Source of the DNA: Candidatus Solibacter sp.
Lineage (GTDB): Bacteria > Acidobacteriota > Terriglobia > Bryobacterales > Bryobacteraceae
DNA: 41,505 nucleotides
Direction of reading: 5' to 3'
Assembly (NCBI GenBank): GCA_013822245.1
Contig: PNKE01000022.1
Location: forward strand, 1 to 41,505
Position 1 is the first letter of the stretch; every line of letters starts with the position of its first letter. A program made the position numbers and the translations under genes. The notes under the pieces are model-generated. The model ran no database searches. It was given only the letters and a program-made list of their open reading frames with translations, and was not told where the DNA came from. Below, one piece after another: positions 23,001-31,855 of the stretch.

Positions 23001-24248
23001 GTGGGCAGCGAGACCAGGCCGGGTGGACGTTCTTGGCTGAGGGGGCAGGATCTGGCCTGGCTGTTATTGTTTTCCGCCTTGGCCGTGGTGAGCCCTCAGG
23101 CGACGGCGGAGGAGATCGCAATCCTGGCCGGGTTGGCCGTGGTGCAGCTCGCCGGGCCAAGGCTGGCGGCGCTGGAAACGCCGAAGGCGCGCAATATCCT
23201 GATCGCGCTCAAGCTGGCATTAGGGTTCCTTCTGATCGGTGTGACGGGGGGCATCCTGTCCAGCTACTATCCGATCCTGCTGCTGCCCGTCGTTTCAGCG
23301 GCCACATCGCTGGGCCCGGGCGGCGCCACGCTTGTTACCGTTCTTGGCGCGGCGGCCTATCTGATCTTCCTGCCGATCGCCGCAAGCTTTGGTTATCCGC
23401 TGTTGCCGGAAACGCTTCGGGAGGCGGCGCTACGGGTGCTGTTCCTGCCGCTGGTGTCGTTCGTCACCTATCAGATGGCCGCCGAGAACCGTGAGCAGGC
23501 CCGGCGCGCGCAGCGCACCGCCGACGATCTGGCCGAGGCCAATAGAAAACTGAGTGAGGCCGAGGAGGCCGTGCGGCGGACAGAACGCCTGGCCGCCCTG
23601 GGCCAGTTGACCGCCGGACTGGCGCATGAACTGCGCAACCCGCTGGGCACGATCCGCGCCTCGGCCGAGATGCTGGGCAAGCGCGTGGCGGGGGGCGATG
23701 CGATTGCGGCTGAGTTGACCTCCTATATAGAAGGTGAGGTGGACCGGGCCAATACGCTGGTGGGGCGGTTCCTGGACTTCGCCCGGCCGTTGAGCCTGAG
23801 GAAATCGGGCGTGGATGTGAATGCACTGGCCGACCGGGCCGCGGAGGCGCTGGCGAGGGAGAAGCCCGGCCGCGCCGGGCGCATCCATAAGAACTTCGAT
23901 CCGACGGTAAGGATCGTCGAGGCGGATCCCGATCTGCTCGAACGCGTCCTTGTGAATTTGATCCTGAACGCCCTGGAGGCATCGCCGGAGGAAGCCACCG
24001 TGACAGTGAAGACGCGGCAGACGGCCGAAGCGGTCGAGATCACGGTGCTCGACAGAGGGCAAGGCGTCGCAGCCGAACACCGGGAGCAGATCTTCAATCC
24101 CTTCTTCACGACCAAGGCGACCGGCGTGGGCCTGGGGCTGGCCATTTCGGCGCGCATCGTGGGCGAGCACGGAGGCGCGATCCGGGTGGATTCCGAACCT
24201 GGGCGCGGCGCTGCGTTTACGGTGTCGCTGCCCGCCGCCGAATCTTAA
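23001..24248 (+). CDS. Membrane sensor histidine kinase (NtrB-like)
   Basis: About 415 residues. Several membrane helices fill residues 18-160 with almost no extracytoplasmic domain, so the signal is probably read in or at the membrane. A coiled coil (about 160-195) leads to HisKA with LTAGLAHELRNPLGTIRAS (phospho-His 209), then the HATPase domain with N-box NLILNALEA, G1 DRGQGV, F-box FNPFFTTK and G2 GVGLGLAI. The H-box and domain type match kinases that pair with NtrC-family regulators, and one is encoded two genes downstream. The GTG start follows TAAGAT by six bases. Confidence 0.93.
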   Translation: MGSETRPGGRSWLRGQDLAWLLLFSALAVVSPQATAEEIAILAGLAVVQLAGPRLAALETPKARNILIALKLALGFLLIGVTGGILSSYYPILLLPVVSAATSLGPGGATLVTVLGAAAYLIFLPIAASFGYPLLPETLREAALRVLFLPLVSFVTYQMAAENREQARRAQRTADDLAEANRKLSEAEEAVRRTERLAALGQLTAGLAHELRNPLGTIRASAEMLGKRVAGGDAIAAELTSYIEGEVDRANTLVGRFLDFARPLSLRKSGVDVNALADRAAEALAREKPGRAGRIHKNFDPTVRIVEADPDLLERVLVNLILNALEASPEEATVTVKTRQTAEAVEITVLDRGQGVAAEHREQIFNPFFTTKATGVGLGLAISARIVGEHGGAIRVDSEPGRGAAFTVSLPAAES

Positions 24249-24361
24249 GAAATGTAAACATTTACCCTCCCGTTGTGGAACGGACCCGCTTTTTGTCACT
24301 TCCACCGAACACTTTCGAACAACTAACGTCTATGTCACTTGAGAGGAGGACGCGACCAACG

Positions 24362-24655
24362 ATGCTCGCTGCCATCAAGCATGCCGCAAAACAGTCCACT
24401 CCGCGGCTGACGAGGAAGGAGCGTGAATTGCTGGCGCTCCTGAAACAAAACCCGGGACGCTGCATCAGCCGGGAGACTCTTCTGAAGACAGTCTGGAACT
24501 ATGCCGACGGCGCGCGGACACGCACCGTCGACGTTCACGTTCAACGCCTGCGCCGCAAACTGGGCGGCGAAGCTCAGTCGATCAAGACAATCGTGCGTCT
24601 GGGTTACTGCTGGTATCCCGACCCCGACGCGCTCCAGTCCTACCCCGCTGCGTAA
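24362..24655 (+). CDS. Stand-alone OmpR/PhoB-type winged-helix DNA-binding protein
   Basis: About 97 residues, essentially one trans_reg_C winged-helix domain: LTRKERELLALLKQNPGRCI, then SRETLLKTVWNY and RTRTVDVHVQRLRRKLGG, ending in the wing LGYCW. No receiver domain is present, although such domains are normally fused to one. GAGGAGGA lies 11 bases before the ATG at 24362; longer starts at 24275 and 24332 lack a ribosome-binding site. It sits between a histidine kinase and an NtrC-type regulator and may be constitutive, controlled by abundance, or act with the neighbouring receiver protein. Confidence 0.85.
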   Translation: MLAAIKHAAKQSTPRLTRKERELLALLKQNPGRCISRETLLKTVWNYADGARTRTVDVHVQRLRRKLGGEAQSIKTIVRLGYCWYPDPDALQSYPAA

Positions 24656-24735
24656 TCCGCATTCCGCCGCACAAGAAGCGCAACGCACTCCGGCATCCGC
24701 CGCGTCCGTCCCATCATGCCCGCAATGGAGCGAAG

Positions 24736-26097
24736 ATGGGAAGGACGATGGCGATGCGCGCGAGGGTTCTGATTGTCGAAGACGAGGACAAGCTGAGGCG
24801 TGTCCTCGAAATGCATCTCGACGGCGAAGGCTATGAGGTGGTGTCCGCGGGCACGGCGGAGGACGCCCTGCGCCGCACCGAAGACGTTGCGCTGGTGCTG
24901 ACCGATCTCCGGCTGCCGGGCATCGACGGGCTGGAACTCATGGAGGCGCTGCGGCAGAACACCGATGCGCCGGTGATCGTCATGACCGCGTTTTCAAGCG
25001 TGGAAACCGCGGTTGAAGCCATGAAACGCGGCGCGGCCGATTTCCTGCCGAAACCGTTCTCGCTTGACCACCTGTCGGCCGTCGTCGGCAAGGCCCTGGA
25101 GATGCGCAGCCTGCGCCAGGAGAACCTGCAGCTCAAGGTGGAACTGGGCAAGAAGCTGTCGTTCGACAACATCGTAGGCCAGGGGCCGAAGATGCGCGAA
25201 ATCCTGGGCGCGGTGGCGCGCGTCGCCCCGGCGAGGACCACTGTGCTGCTGTGCGGCGAATCGGGCGTCGGCAAGGACCTGATCGCCCGCGCGGTGCACC
25301 ACCATTCGCCGCGGGCGTCGAAACCGTTCGTCAAGATCAACTGCACGGCGATTCCGGAATCGCTCATGGAGAGCGAACTGTTCGGCTACGAGAAAGGCGC
25401 GTTCACCGGCGCCACGGCGTCGCGGCCGGGCAAGTTCGAACAGGCCGAGGGCGGGACGGTGTTCCTGGACGAGATCGGCGACGTGCCGCTGGCGGTTCAG
25501 GTGAAACTGCTGCGTGTGCTGCAGGAGCGCGAACTGGAACGGCTGGGGTCGAACAAGACGGTGAAGATCGACGTCCGGGTGATCGCGGCGACAAATGTGG
25601 ATCTGCGGCGGGCGATCGAGGACGGCGAGTTCCGCGAAGACCTGTATTACCGGCTGAATGTCTTCCCGCTCACCATTCCTTCGTTGCGCGACCGGCGCGA
25701 GGATATTCCGGCGCTGGCCGCGCATTTCCTGAACCGGCTGGCTGTGCAGGACGGGCGGACCGTGCCGGCGCTGTCGGCTTCGGCGCGCGACGCGCTGATG
25801 GCCTACCACTGGCCGGGCAATGTCCGCGAACTGGAAAACGTCCTTGAACGGAGCATGTTGCTGGCCAACGGAACGGTGCTCCAGGCCGATGACATCCGGT
25901 TTGATGTGGCTCCGCAGCGGGCGCCGGCGGCGGTGAACGGCTTCCTGCCCGAGGGCGTCACGCTGGAACAGCACGAACAGGACATCATCCGCGAGGCCCT
26001 GCGGCGCGCGGGCGGCAACAAGAGCCAGGCGGCGCGCGCGCTGGGCATGACGCGCAATGCGTTCCGGTACCGGATCTCGCAGATGGGCATCGAGTAG
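24736..26097 (+). CDS. NtrC-family sigma-54-dependent response regulator
   Basis: About 453 residues. Receiver domain 9-125 has the acidic pair EDED, phospho-acceptor Asp57 (VLTDLRLPG), Thr in MTAF and Lys in PKPF. The AAA+ domain (about 145-380) has Walker A GESGVGKD, the sigma-54 contact loop GAFTGA at 221-226, Walker [11 protein letters not shown] and an arginine-finger region. A Fis-type helix-turn-helix is at the end ([20 protein letters not shown]). It activates sigma-54 promoters once phosphorylated, presumably by the kinase at 23001. GGAG precedes the ATG; an ATG at 24748 is an alternative. Confidence 0.95.
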   Translation: MGRTMAMRARVLIVEDEDKLRRVLEMHLDGEGYEVVSAGTAEDALRRTEDVALVLTDLRLPGIDGLELMEALRQNTDAPVIVMTAFSSVETAVEAMKRGAADFLPKPFSLDHLSAVVGKALEMRSLRQENLQLKVELGKKLSFDNIVGQGPKMREILGAVARVAPARTTVLLCGESGVGKDLIARAVHHHSPRASKPFVKINCTAIPESLMESELFGYEKGAFTGATASRPGKFEQAEGGTVFLDEIGDVPLAVQVKLLRVLQERELERLGSNKTVKIDVRVIAATNVDLRRAIEDGEFREDLYYRLNVFPLTIPSLRDRREDIPALAAHFLNRLAVQDGRTVPALSASARDALMAYHWPGNVRELENVLERSMLLANGTVLQADDIRFDVAPQRAPAAVNGFLPEGVTLEQHEQDIIREALRRAGGNKSQAARALGMTRNAFRYRISQMGIE

Positions 26098-26113
26098 CCT
26101 GTTGCCCACATAA

Positions 26114-26148
26114 TTCACCAGTTGCCCGCCGGCTGCGGGCGTGGTGAA
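26114..26148. repeat. Strong two-part hairpin between the NtrC-type gene and the PIG-L gene
   Basis: TTCACCA (26114-26120) pairs with TGGTGAA (26142-26148), and inside it GCCCGC (26124-26129) pairs with GCGGGC (26135-26140) around a CGGCT loop: 13 paired bases with a small asymmetric bulge. It begins 16 nt after the regulator stop. No T-run follows, so it is either an atypical terminator or a binding site. It is too long to expect by chance at this spot. Confidence 0.6.
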
Positions 26149-26167
26149 ACATGCAGGCAAAGCTCGG

Positions 26168-26173
26168 CTACAC
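26168..26173 (+). promoter_or_regulatory. Possible -10 (TACACT) of the PIG-L gene
   Basis: TACACT lies about 40 nt before the ATG at 26210; GTGAAA at 26144-26149 is the nearest -35-like hexamer, 18 bp upstream and inside the right arm of the hairpin at 26114-26148. Weak evidence. Confidence 0.3.
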
Positions 26174-26209
26174 TGGTGGAATCCAAATTCAGTTGGGGGA
26201 AGCGTGTCC

Positions 26210-28690
26210 ATGCCATCTTTGCGCGCCGTCCGAGTGTTGATTCTCACGATTGCCGCCGCGGCGACAGGGCTGTACGCCGCCGGTTCGGCCGACGTCCTGG
26301 AACGGATCGAACGGCTGCGCAACACCGGGCGGGTGCTGATGATCGCCGCCCATCCGGACGACGAAAACACGGCGCTGCTGGCCTACTGCGCGCGCGGGCG
26401 GAAGCTGCAAACCGCTTACCTGAGCCTGACGCGCGGCGAGGGCGGGCAGAATCTGATCGGCAGCGAACAGGGCATCATGCTGGGGGTGATCCGGACCGAG
26501 GAACTGCTGGCGGCGCGGCGGTTGGACGGGGCGCGGCAGTATTTCACGCGCGCCATCGACTTCGGGTTCTCGAAGTCGGCCGAGGAGACGATGCGGTTCT
26601 GGGGCAAGGACGAAGTGCTGGCCGACGTGGTGTGGGTGGTGCGCAAGTTCCGGCCCGACGTGATCATTCTGCGCTTCTCGGGGACGCCGAGAGACGGGCA
26701 CGGGCATCATGTGGCCTCGGCGCTGATCGGCAGGGACGCGTTCCAGGCCGCCGCCGATGCGTCGCGTTTCGCCGATCAGTTGAAGGACGCCGCCGTCTGG
26801 AAGGCGCGGCGCGTGATGTGGAACGGATTCAGTTTCAACCGGGAACAGGAGCGCGAAATGTCCTCAGCGCCCAAGGCCGTTCGCGTGGACACGGGCGAAT
26901 ACGACGCGCTGCTGGGCATGTCGTACGGCGAACTGGCCAGCCTGAGCCGCAGCCAGCACCGCAGCCAGGGCTTCGGTACGGGGCCGAGGCGCGGGTCGCA
27001 GATGAATGCGCTGTTCACCGTGGATGGCGAAGCCGCAACGAACGATTTCATGGACGGCGTGGATACGACGTGGGGGCGGTTTGAAGGCGGCAAGACCGTC
27101 GCCGATGCGCTGGACGAGGCGCTGGCGGCGTTCGAGCCGCGGGCTCCGGAGAAGACGCTGCCCGGACTGTTGAAAGCCCGCCGGGCGATGGCCGCCATGC
27201 AGGCCGCCGAGGCGAGGGAACGGCTGGCGGAGCTGGACGAAGCGATCGCCGCCGCCGCCGGGATTCATTTCGAGGCGTCGGCCAGCAGGGGCATGACGAC
27301 GCCGGGCGGCGAGGTGGAGGTGACGTTGACGGCCATCGCGCGCGGCAGAGCGCCGGTGAGCCTGAAGGGCGCCAGTGTGGGCGGCGCCGCGGTGGCAGCG
27401 GGCACGCTGGGGGTGAATCAGATCTGGACGGCGAAGCAGAAGGTGGCCGCGCCGGCGCGGACGTCGCAGCCCTACTGGCTGCGTGAACCGGCGAGCGCAG
27501 GGATGTTCAAGGTCGCTGACCGGCGGATGCTGGGCGAACCGGCCAACGCACCGGCGATCGAAGCGCGCGCGGTGTTTGCCGTCGAGGGCGTGGAATTCGA
27601 ACTGGCCCGGCCGGTGGAGCGCGTCTGGGTGGACCGCTCGAAGGGCGAGGAGCGGGAGCCGCTGGAAGTGCTGCCGGCGTTGGCTGTGGAGTTGGACGGA
27701 ACGGCGATGGTGTTTCCCGACGCCCAGCCGAAAGAGGTTTCGCTGAACCTGGTGAGCGTGAGCAGGGGCATTGGCGGGACGGTTCGTTTGGAACTGCCGG
27801 AAGGCTGGTTGGCGGCGCCCGAGACCCAGCGTTTCGAGATCCCGGCCACGGGGCAATCGACGGTGAAGTTCAAAGTGACGCCACCCGGTGGCGAGAGCCG
27901 CGGCGTCGTGCGCGCCGTGGCGCAGACCGCGTCGGGCAGGGCCGAGGGCGGCCTGGTGCGGCTGGCCTACGGCCACATCACGCCGAGGACGATTGCGGCG
28001 CCGGCGGAAGCGGCGGTGATCCGGCAGGATGTCAAGGTGCTTTCGAAGCGCATCGGGTACGTCATGGGCGCGGGCGATGAAGTGCCGCGGGCGCTGGAGC
28101 AGATGGGCTGCGAAGTGACCATGCTGGAACGCGCCGATCTTGAGAAGGGCGACCTGTCGCGCTATGACGCCATCGTAACGGGCGTGCGGGCGTTCAACGT
28201 CCGCGAGGATCTGCGGCGCGCTTCGCCGCGGCTGTGGGAGTATGCGCGGCAGGGCGGGACGGTGGTGGTCCAGTACAACGTGATGGACGGGCAGTTCTGG
28301 TCCAACGAGGCCGGGACGCTGACGAGCCTGGGGCCGTATCCTGTGCAGCTTTCGAGGGACCGGGTGACGGTGGAAGAGGCGCCGGTGAAGGCCGTGCTGC
28401 CTGACCATGCGCTGTTGAACGCGCCGAACAAGATTGTCGACGCCGACTGGGACGGCTGGGTGCAGGAGCGCGGGCTCTATTTCGCCGGCAAGTGGGACGA
28501 GAAGTACGAAACGCCGATCGAGATGAACGATCCGGGCGAGAAGCCTTCACGCGGGTCGCTGTTGACGGTGCGCGTGGGCAAGGGCGCTTACGTGATGTCG
28601 GGGCTGTCGTTTTTCCGGCAACTGCCCGCGGGCGTGCCGGGCGCATACAAGCTGTTCGCGAACATGATCAGCGCGGGCAAGACCCCTTAA
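26210..28690 (+). CDS. Exported PIG-L family deacetylase with C-terminal GATase-like domain
   Basis: About 826 residues. A signal peptide (RVLILTIAAAATGLYAAG) precedes a LmbE/PIG-L domain (about 30-250) with the zinc/catalytic motif A-H-P-D-D-E and H-G-H-H. These enzymes remove N-acetyl groups from amino sugars or related conjugates. The middle (about 340-600) looks like beta-sandwich domains. The C-terminal 200 residues (VMGAGDEVPRALEQMGCEVT and YDAIVTGVRAFN) resemble a class I glutamine-amidotransferase-like fold without an evident catalytic Cys. The export signal is chosen from ATG 26210; longer starts lack it. A membrane protein and a symporter follow at 10 nt, suggesting one operon. Confidence 0.9.
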   Translation: MPSLRAVRVLILTIAAAATGLYAAGSADVLERIERLRNTGRVLMIAAHPDDENTALLAYCARGRKLQTAYLSLTRGEGGQNLIGSEQGIMLGVIRTEELLAARRLDGARQYFTRAIDFGFSKSAEETMRFWGKDEVLADVVWVVRKFRPDVIILRFSGTPRDGHGHHVASALIGRDAFQAAADASRFADQLKDAAVWKARRVMWNGFSFNREQEREMSSAPKAVRVDTGEYDALLGMSYGELASLSRSQHRSQGFGTGPRRGSQMNALFTVDGEAATNDFMDGVDTTWGRFEGGKTVADALDEALAAFEPRAPEKTLPGLLKARRAMAAMQAAEARERLAELDEAIAAAAGIHFEASASRGMTTPGGEVEVTLTAIARGRAPVSLKGASVGGAAVAAGTLGVNQIWTAKQKVAAPARTSQPYWLREPASAGMFKVADRRMLGEPANAPAIEARAVFAVEGVEFELARPVERVWVDRSKGEEREPLEVLPALAVELDGTAMVFPDAQPKEVSLNLVSVSRGIGGTVRLELPEGWLAAPETQRFEIPATGQSTVKFKVTPPGGESRGVVRAVAQTASGRAEGGLVRLAYGHITPRTIAAPAEAAVIRQDVKVLSKRIGYVMGAGDEVPRALEQMGCEVTMLERADLEKGDLSRYDAIVTGVRAFNVREDLRRASPRLWEYARQGGTVVVQYNVMDGQFWSNEAGTLTSLGPYPVQLSRDRVTVEEAPVKAVLPDHALLNAPNKIVDADWDGWVQERGLYFAGKWDEKYETPIEMNDPGEKPSRGSLLTVRVGKGAYVMSGLSFFRQLPAGVPGAYKLFANMISAGKTP

Positions 28691-28700
28691 AGGACCCACG

Positions 28701-28817
28701 ATGGCTGAAGAACGTCCACCGTTCGGCAGTTGGCGGCGCACCTATGCGGCGGTGATCTTCTATTTGATCCTCGTCATCGCGCTGTTCACGGTGTTCACGC
28801 TGAGGTGGAACCGTTGA
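28701..28817 (+). CDS. 38-residue single-pass membrane protein, probable symporter partner
   Basis: The ATG at 28701 is 10 nt after the PIG-L stop. The product starts MAEERPPFGSWRRTYAAV and has one hydrophobic segment (VIFYLILVIALFTVFTL) ending in RWNR. Its layout (W-x-x-x-Y followed by one helix ending in F-T) resembles the small proteins found beside SSS-family symporters in several phyla. Its TGA (28815-28817) overlaps the TTG start of the symporter gene, so translation is probably coupled. Too short for most gene finders. Function as a symporter subunit is inferred, not shown. Confidence 0.78.
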   Translation: MAEERPPFGSWRRTYAAVIFYLILVIALFTVFTLRWNR

Positions 28818-30451
28818 GGCCGGCCGACTGGGCGGTGCTTCTGGCCTCGCTGGCCGGAATTGTCATCTACGGCCTGCACAAGGGCCGGAATAGCAACACG
28901 ACGGAGAAGTATCTGCTGGCCGGCAAGTCGATGCCGTGGTACGCCATGGCGCTGTCGATCATGGCGACGCAGGCCAGCGCGATCACGTTCATTTCGACCA
29001 CCGGGCAAGCCTACGTGGATGGGATGCGCTTTATCCACATGTATCTGGGACTGCCGCTGGCGATGATCGTGATCGCCGCCTGGATCGCGCCGAGGTTCCA
29101 TGAAAGCGGCGTGTACACGGCGTATGAGTACCTGGAACGGCGGTTCGACGCGCGGGTGCGGGCGCTGGTGTCGATGATCTTCCTCATCCAGCGCGGGTTG
29201 GCGGTGGGCGTGGCGCTGTCGGCGCCGGCACTGGTGTTGACGGTGATCATGGGCTGGCCGGCGGAGATCACCACGCTGCTGATGGGCGTGGTGGTGGTGG
29301 GCTACACGGTGGCCGGCGGTATTGCGACGGTGACCTGGACCGACTTCGTCCAGATGCTGGTGATGACGGTTGGCCTGGTGGCGGCGCTGGGGTGCGCAAT
29401 CTGGTTGTCGCCGGTGGGGCTTGGCGAGGCATTGGACATCGCCGGCGCGGCCGGGCGGTTGAACCCGGCGGTCTGGACGGTGGATTGGAACAACAGCTAC
29501 AACATCCTGAGCGGGCTGATCGGCGGCATGTTCCTGGCGCTGGCGTACTTTGGATGCGATCAGAGCCAGGTGCAGCGGTACCTGACAGGGAAGTCGATTG
29601 CGCAGGCGAAGCTGAGCCTGCTGTTCAACGCCGTGGCCAAGATCCCGATGCAGTTCATGATCCTGTTCACCGGGGCGATGGTGTTCGTGTTTTTCACCTT
29701 CACGCAGCCGCCGGCCACTTTCAATCCGCGCCTGGAGCAGAGGATGGAACTCTCGGCCGGGTGGAATGCGGCGAAGGCCGAATACGATGCGGCTTGGACG
29801 GCGCGGCGCGACGCCGCGGGGGCGTTGCCCGGATCGGAGGCCGAGTTCAAGAATGCGCAGAAGAGGTTTGACGAGGCGCGCACAAAGGCCATGGCACTGG
29901 CCGGGACCAAGCCGGGCGAGGACACCAACTACATCTTTCTGAGCTTCGTCACGCGCTACATGCCGGTGGGCATCGTGGGACTGATCATGGCGGCGATCTT
30001 CGCGGCGGCAATGTCGACCATCTCCGCCGAAATCAACTCGCTGGCGACGGTGACGGTGGTGGACGTCTACAAGCGCCATGTAAAAAAAGACGGCGCGGAC
30101 CGGCACTACCTGGCCGCGGCGCGGTGGGCGACGGCGTTCTGGGGCATCTACGCCGTTATGACGGCGCGGTATGCGGCGAACCTGGGATCGCTGATCGAAG
30201 TGGTGAACAAGGTGGGGTCACTGTTCTACGGCGGACTGATCGGCGTCTTCGTGCTGGCATTCTTTGTTCCCAGGGCGACGGCGCGCGGGGCGTTCTGGGG
30301 CGTTCTGGCCGGCGAGGCGGCGATCTTCTACATGTGGGCGAGGACCGACATTTTCTTCCTCTGGTTCAACGCGCTGGGCTGCCTGGTGGTGGTGGCGGCG
30401 GGCTACGCGGTAAGCCTGATGGAGCGGCCCGCGCAACCAGACGAAGTGTGA
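28814..30451 (+). CDS. SSS-family sodium:solute symporter
   Basis: About 545 residues with 13 or so membrane helices. SSS signatures include LLAGKSMPWYAMALSIMATQ near the N-terminus and FAAAMSTISAEINSLATVTV with Ser/Thr residues near the expected sodium site. A charged, helical insert of about 65 residues (about 310-375; AKAEYDAAWTARRDAAGALP) interrupts the bundle, as in some SSS subgroups. The TTG at 28814 has GAGGTGG five bases upstream and overlaps the small gene's stop; a GTG at 28805 is an alternative. Substrate unknown. Location after an exported deacetylase suggests uptake of a released sugar, amino acid or acetate. Confidence 0.93.
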   Translation: MRPADWAVLLASLAGIVIYGLHKGRNSNTTEKYLLAGKSMPWYAMALSIMATQASAITFISTTGQAYVDGMRFIHMYLGLPLAMIVIAAWIAPRFHESGVYTAYEYLERRFDARVRALVSMIFLIQRGLAVGVALSAPALVLTVIMGWPAEITTLLMGVVVVGYTVAGGIATVTWTDFVQMLVMTVGLVAALGCAIWLSPVGLGEALDIAGAAGRLNPAVWTVDWNNSYNILSGLIGGMFLALAYFGCDQSQVQRYLTGKSIAQAKLSLLFNAVAKIPMQFMILFTGAMVFVFFTFTQPPATFNPRLEQRMELSAGWNAAKAEYDAAWTARRDAAGALPGSEAEFKNAQKRFDEARTKAMALAGTKPGEDTNYIFLSFVTRYMPVGIVGLIMAAIFAAAMSTISAEINSLATVTVVDVYKRHVKKDGADRHYLAAARWATAFWGIYAVMTARYAANLGSLIEVVNKVGSLFYGGLIGVFVLAFFVPRATARGAFWGVLAGEAAIFYMWARTDIFFLWFNALGCLVVVAAGYAVSLMERPAQPDEV

Positions 30452-30457
30452 CCTTTG

Positions 30458-31714
30458 CTACAGGTCGATCGAGGCCAGGTCAACCTTCGACCGGAAGCCT
30501 TCAACAACGACGATGCCGGATTCGGTGACGTGATAGCCGCGCCGCAGGTCCTCTTCCGGGTCGTACCCGATCACCGCATCCTCGGGCACTGTGACGTTCT
30601 TGTCCAGAATGACGCGTTTGAGCTTGGAGCGGCGGCCGATATCGCAGCCGTCGAAGACGATGCAATCATCCACCTGGGCGCCGGTGTGGACCCTGACGCC
30701 GCGGCCGAGGACGGAGTTGCGGACCTGGCCGCCGGAGAGGATGGAGCCTGACGAGACGATGGAATCGATGGCCGATCCGCGGCGGCCCTCCTCGTCGAAG
30801 GTGAATTTGACGGGCGGGTCGTCGTAACCGGCGGTGCGCAGGGGCCAGCGGCGGTTGTATAGGTTTAGCGCCGGGGTGACGTTGCGCAGGTCCATGGTGG
30901 CTTCGTAGTAGGCGTCGGTGGTGCCGACGTCGCGCCAGTAGACGGGGGCGCCGATGGGGTCGCCGGGGATGCGGTTGGTTTGGAAGTCGTAGGCGTAGAC
31001 GTCGCCGCGTTCGACCCAGCGGGGCAGGATGTTGCGGCCGAAGTCGTGGGCGGTGTCCTTCATCTTGGCGTCCTCGTGCAGATAGCGCATGAGGGGCGCG
31101 GTGGAGAAGATGTAGTTGCCCATCGAGGCCAGCACCATGTCGGGGTTGCCAGGCATGGTGGGGGCATTGGGATTTTTTTCGTGGAACCCAAGAATGCGGC
31201 CATCGGGAGCGGTCTCAATGACGCCGAATTCGGCGGCCAGTTCCTTGGCGACAGGGATGGCGGCGACGGTGGCCTGGGCGCGTTTCTGTTCGTGAAATTC
31301 GAGCATGGCGCGGATATTCATGCGGTAGATGTGATCGGCGCCGAAGACGGCGACCAGGTGCGGGTCAGACTGCTCGATGAGATTGATGTTCTGGAAGATG
31401 GCGTCCGCGGTGCCTTTGTACCAGGTCTCGCCCGGCGAGCGCATCTGGGCCGGGACGGGGATGACGAAGTGGTTCTTGAGCAACCCGGAGAACTCCCAGC
31501 CGTCGCGCAGGTGCTGCAGCAGCGACTGGGACTTGAACTGGATGAGGACGTATACGGAATAAATGCCGGAGTTAATCAGGTTGGAGAGGACGAAATCGAT
31601 GATCCGGTATTGCCCGCCGAAGGGGACGGCGGGTTTTGCGCGCTCCTTGGTGAGGGGGTAGAGGCGGGTTCCTTTCCCGCCGGCAAGGACGAATGAGAGG
31701 ACTCTCAGTTGCAT
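30458..31714 (-). CDS. glgC: Glucose-1-phosphate adenylyltransferase
   Basis: About 418 residues. Makes ADP-glucose from glucose-1-phosphate and ATP for glycogen synthesis. Signatures: nucleotidyltransferase loop LAGGKGTRLYPLTKERAKPA, PVPFGGQYRIIDFVLSN, GTADAIFQN and GADHIYRMN; a left-handed beta helix forms the C-terminus. The ATG at 31714 is chosen because homology begins MQLRVLSFVLAGG; an upstream start at 31765 adds an unconserved leader. No other glycogen genes are adjacent. It is divergent from the Hfq-like gene. Confidence 0.96.
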   Translation of the reverse strand: MQLRVLSFVLAGGKGTRLYPLTKERAKPAVPFGGQYRIIDFVLSNLINSGIYSVYVLIQFKSQSLLQHLRDGWEFSGLLKNHFVIPVPAQMRSPGETWYKGTADAIFQNINLIEQSDPHLVAVFGADHIYRMNIRAMLEFHEQKRAQATVAAIPVAKELAAEFGVIETAPDGRILGFHEKNPNAPTMPGNPDMVLASMGNYIFSTAPLMRYLHEDAKMKDTAHDFGRNILPRWVERGDVYAYDFQTNRIPGDPIGAPVYWRDVGTTDAYYEATMDLRNVTPALNLYNRRWPLRTAGYDDPPVKFTFDEEGRRGSAIDSIVSSGSILSGGQVRNSVLGRGVRVHTGAQVDDCIVFDGCDIGRRSKLKRVILDKNVTVPEDAVIGYDPEEDLRRGYHVTESGIVVVEGFRSKVDLASIDL

Positions 31715-31804
31715 ATGAAAATGAAGCCTTCCTGCCTGTGCGAAAGATGATACCACCAACATCACGGAGGCTGTACCACGGCTTTGAGACGTTCCGGGGG
31801 AGAC

Positions 31805-31833
31805 TTGAAGGGATGGAAAGGTTGTGATATCAA
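31805..31833 (+). promoter_or_regulatory. Putative promoter of the Hfq-like gene
   Basis: TTGAAG (31805-31810), 17 bp, TATCAA (31828-31833). It predicts a transcript start near 31840 and a short leader before the GTG at 31856, which supports choosing that start over upstream in-frame codons. Confidence 0.45.
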
Positions 31834-31855
31834 TAGGTCAAGAAGATCGTCAACC

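Noticed and set aside
24256-24271. AAATG-TAAA-CATTT palindrome after the sensor kinase as a terminator
   Set aside because: Too short and AT-rich to form a stable stem, and without a T-run.
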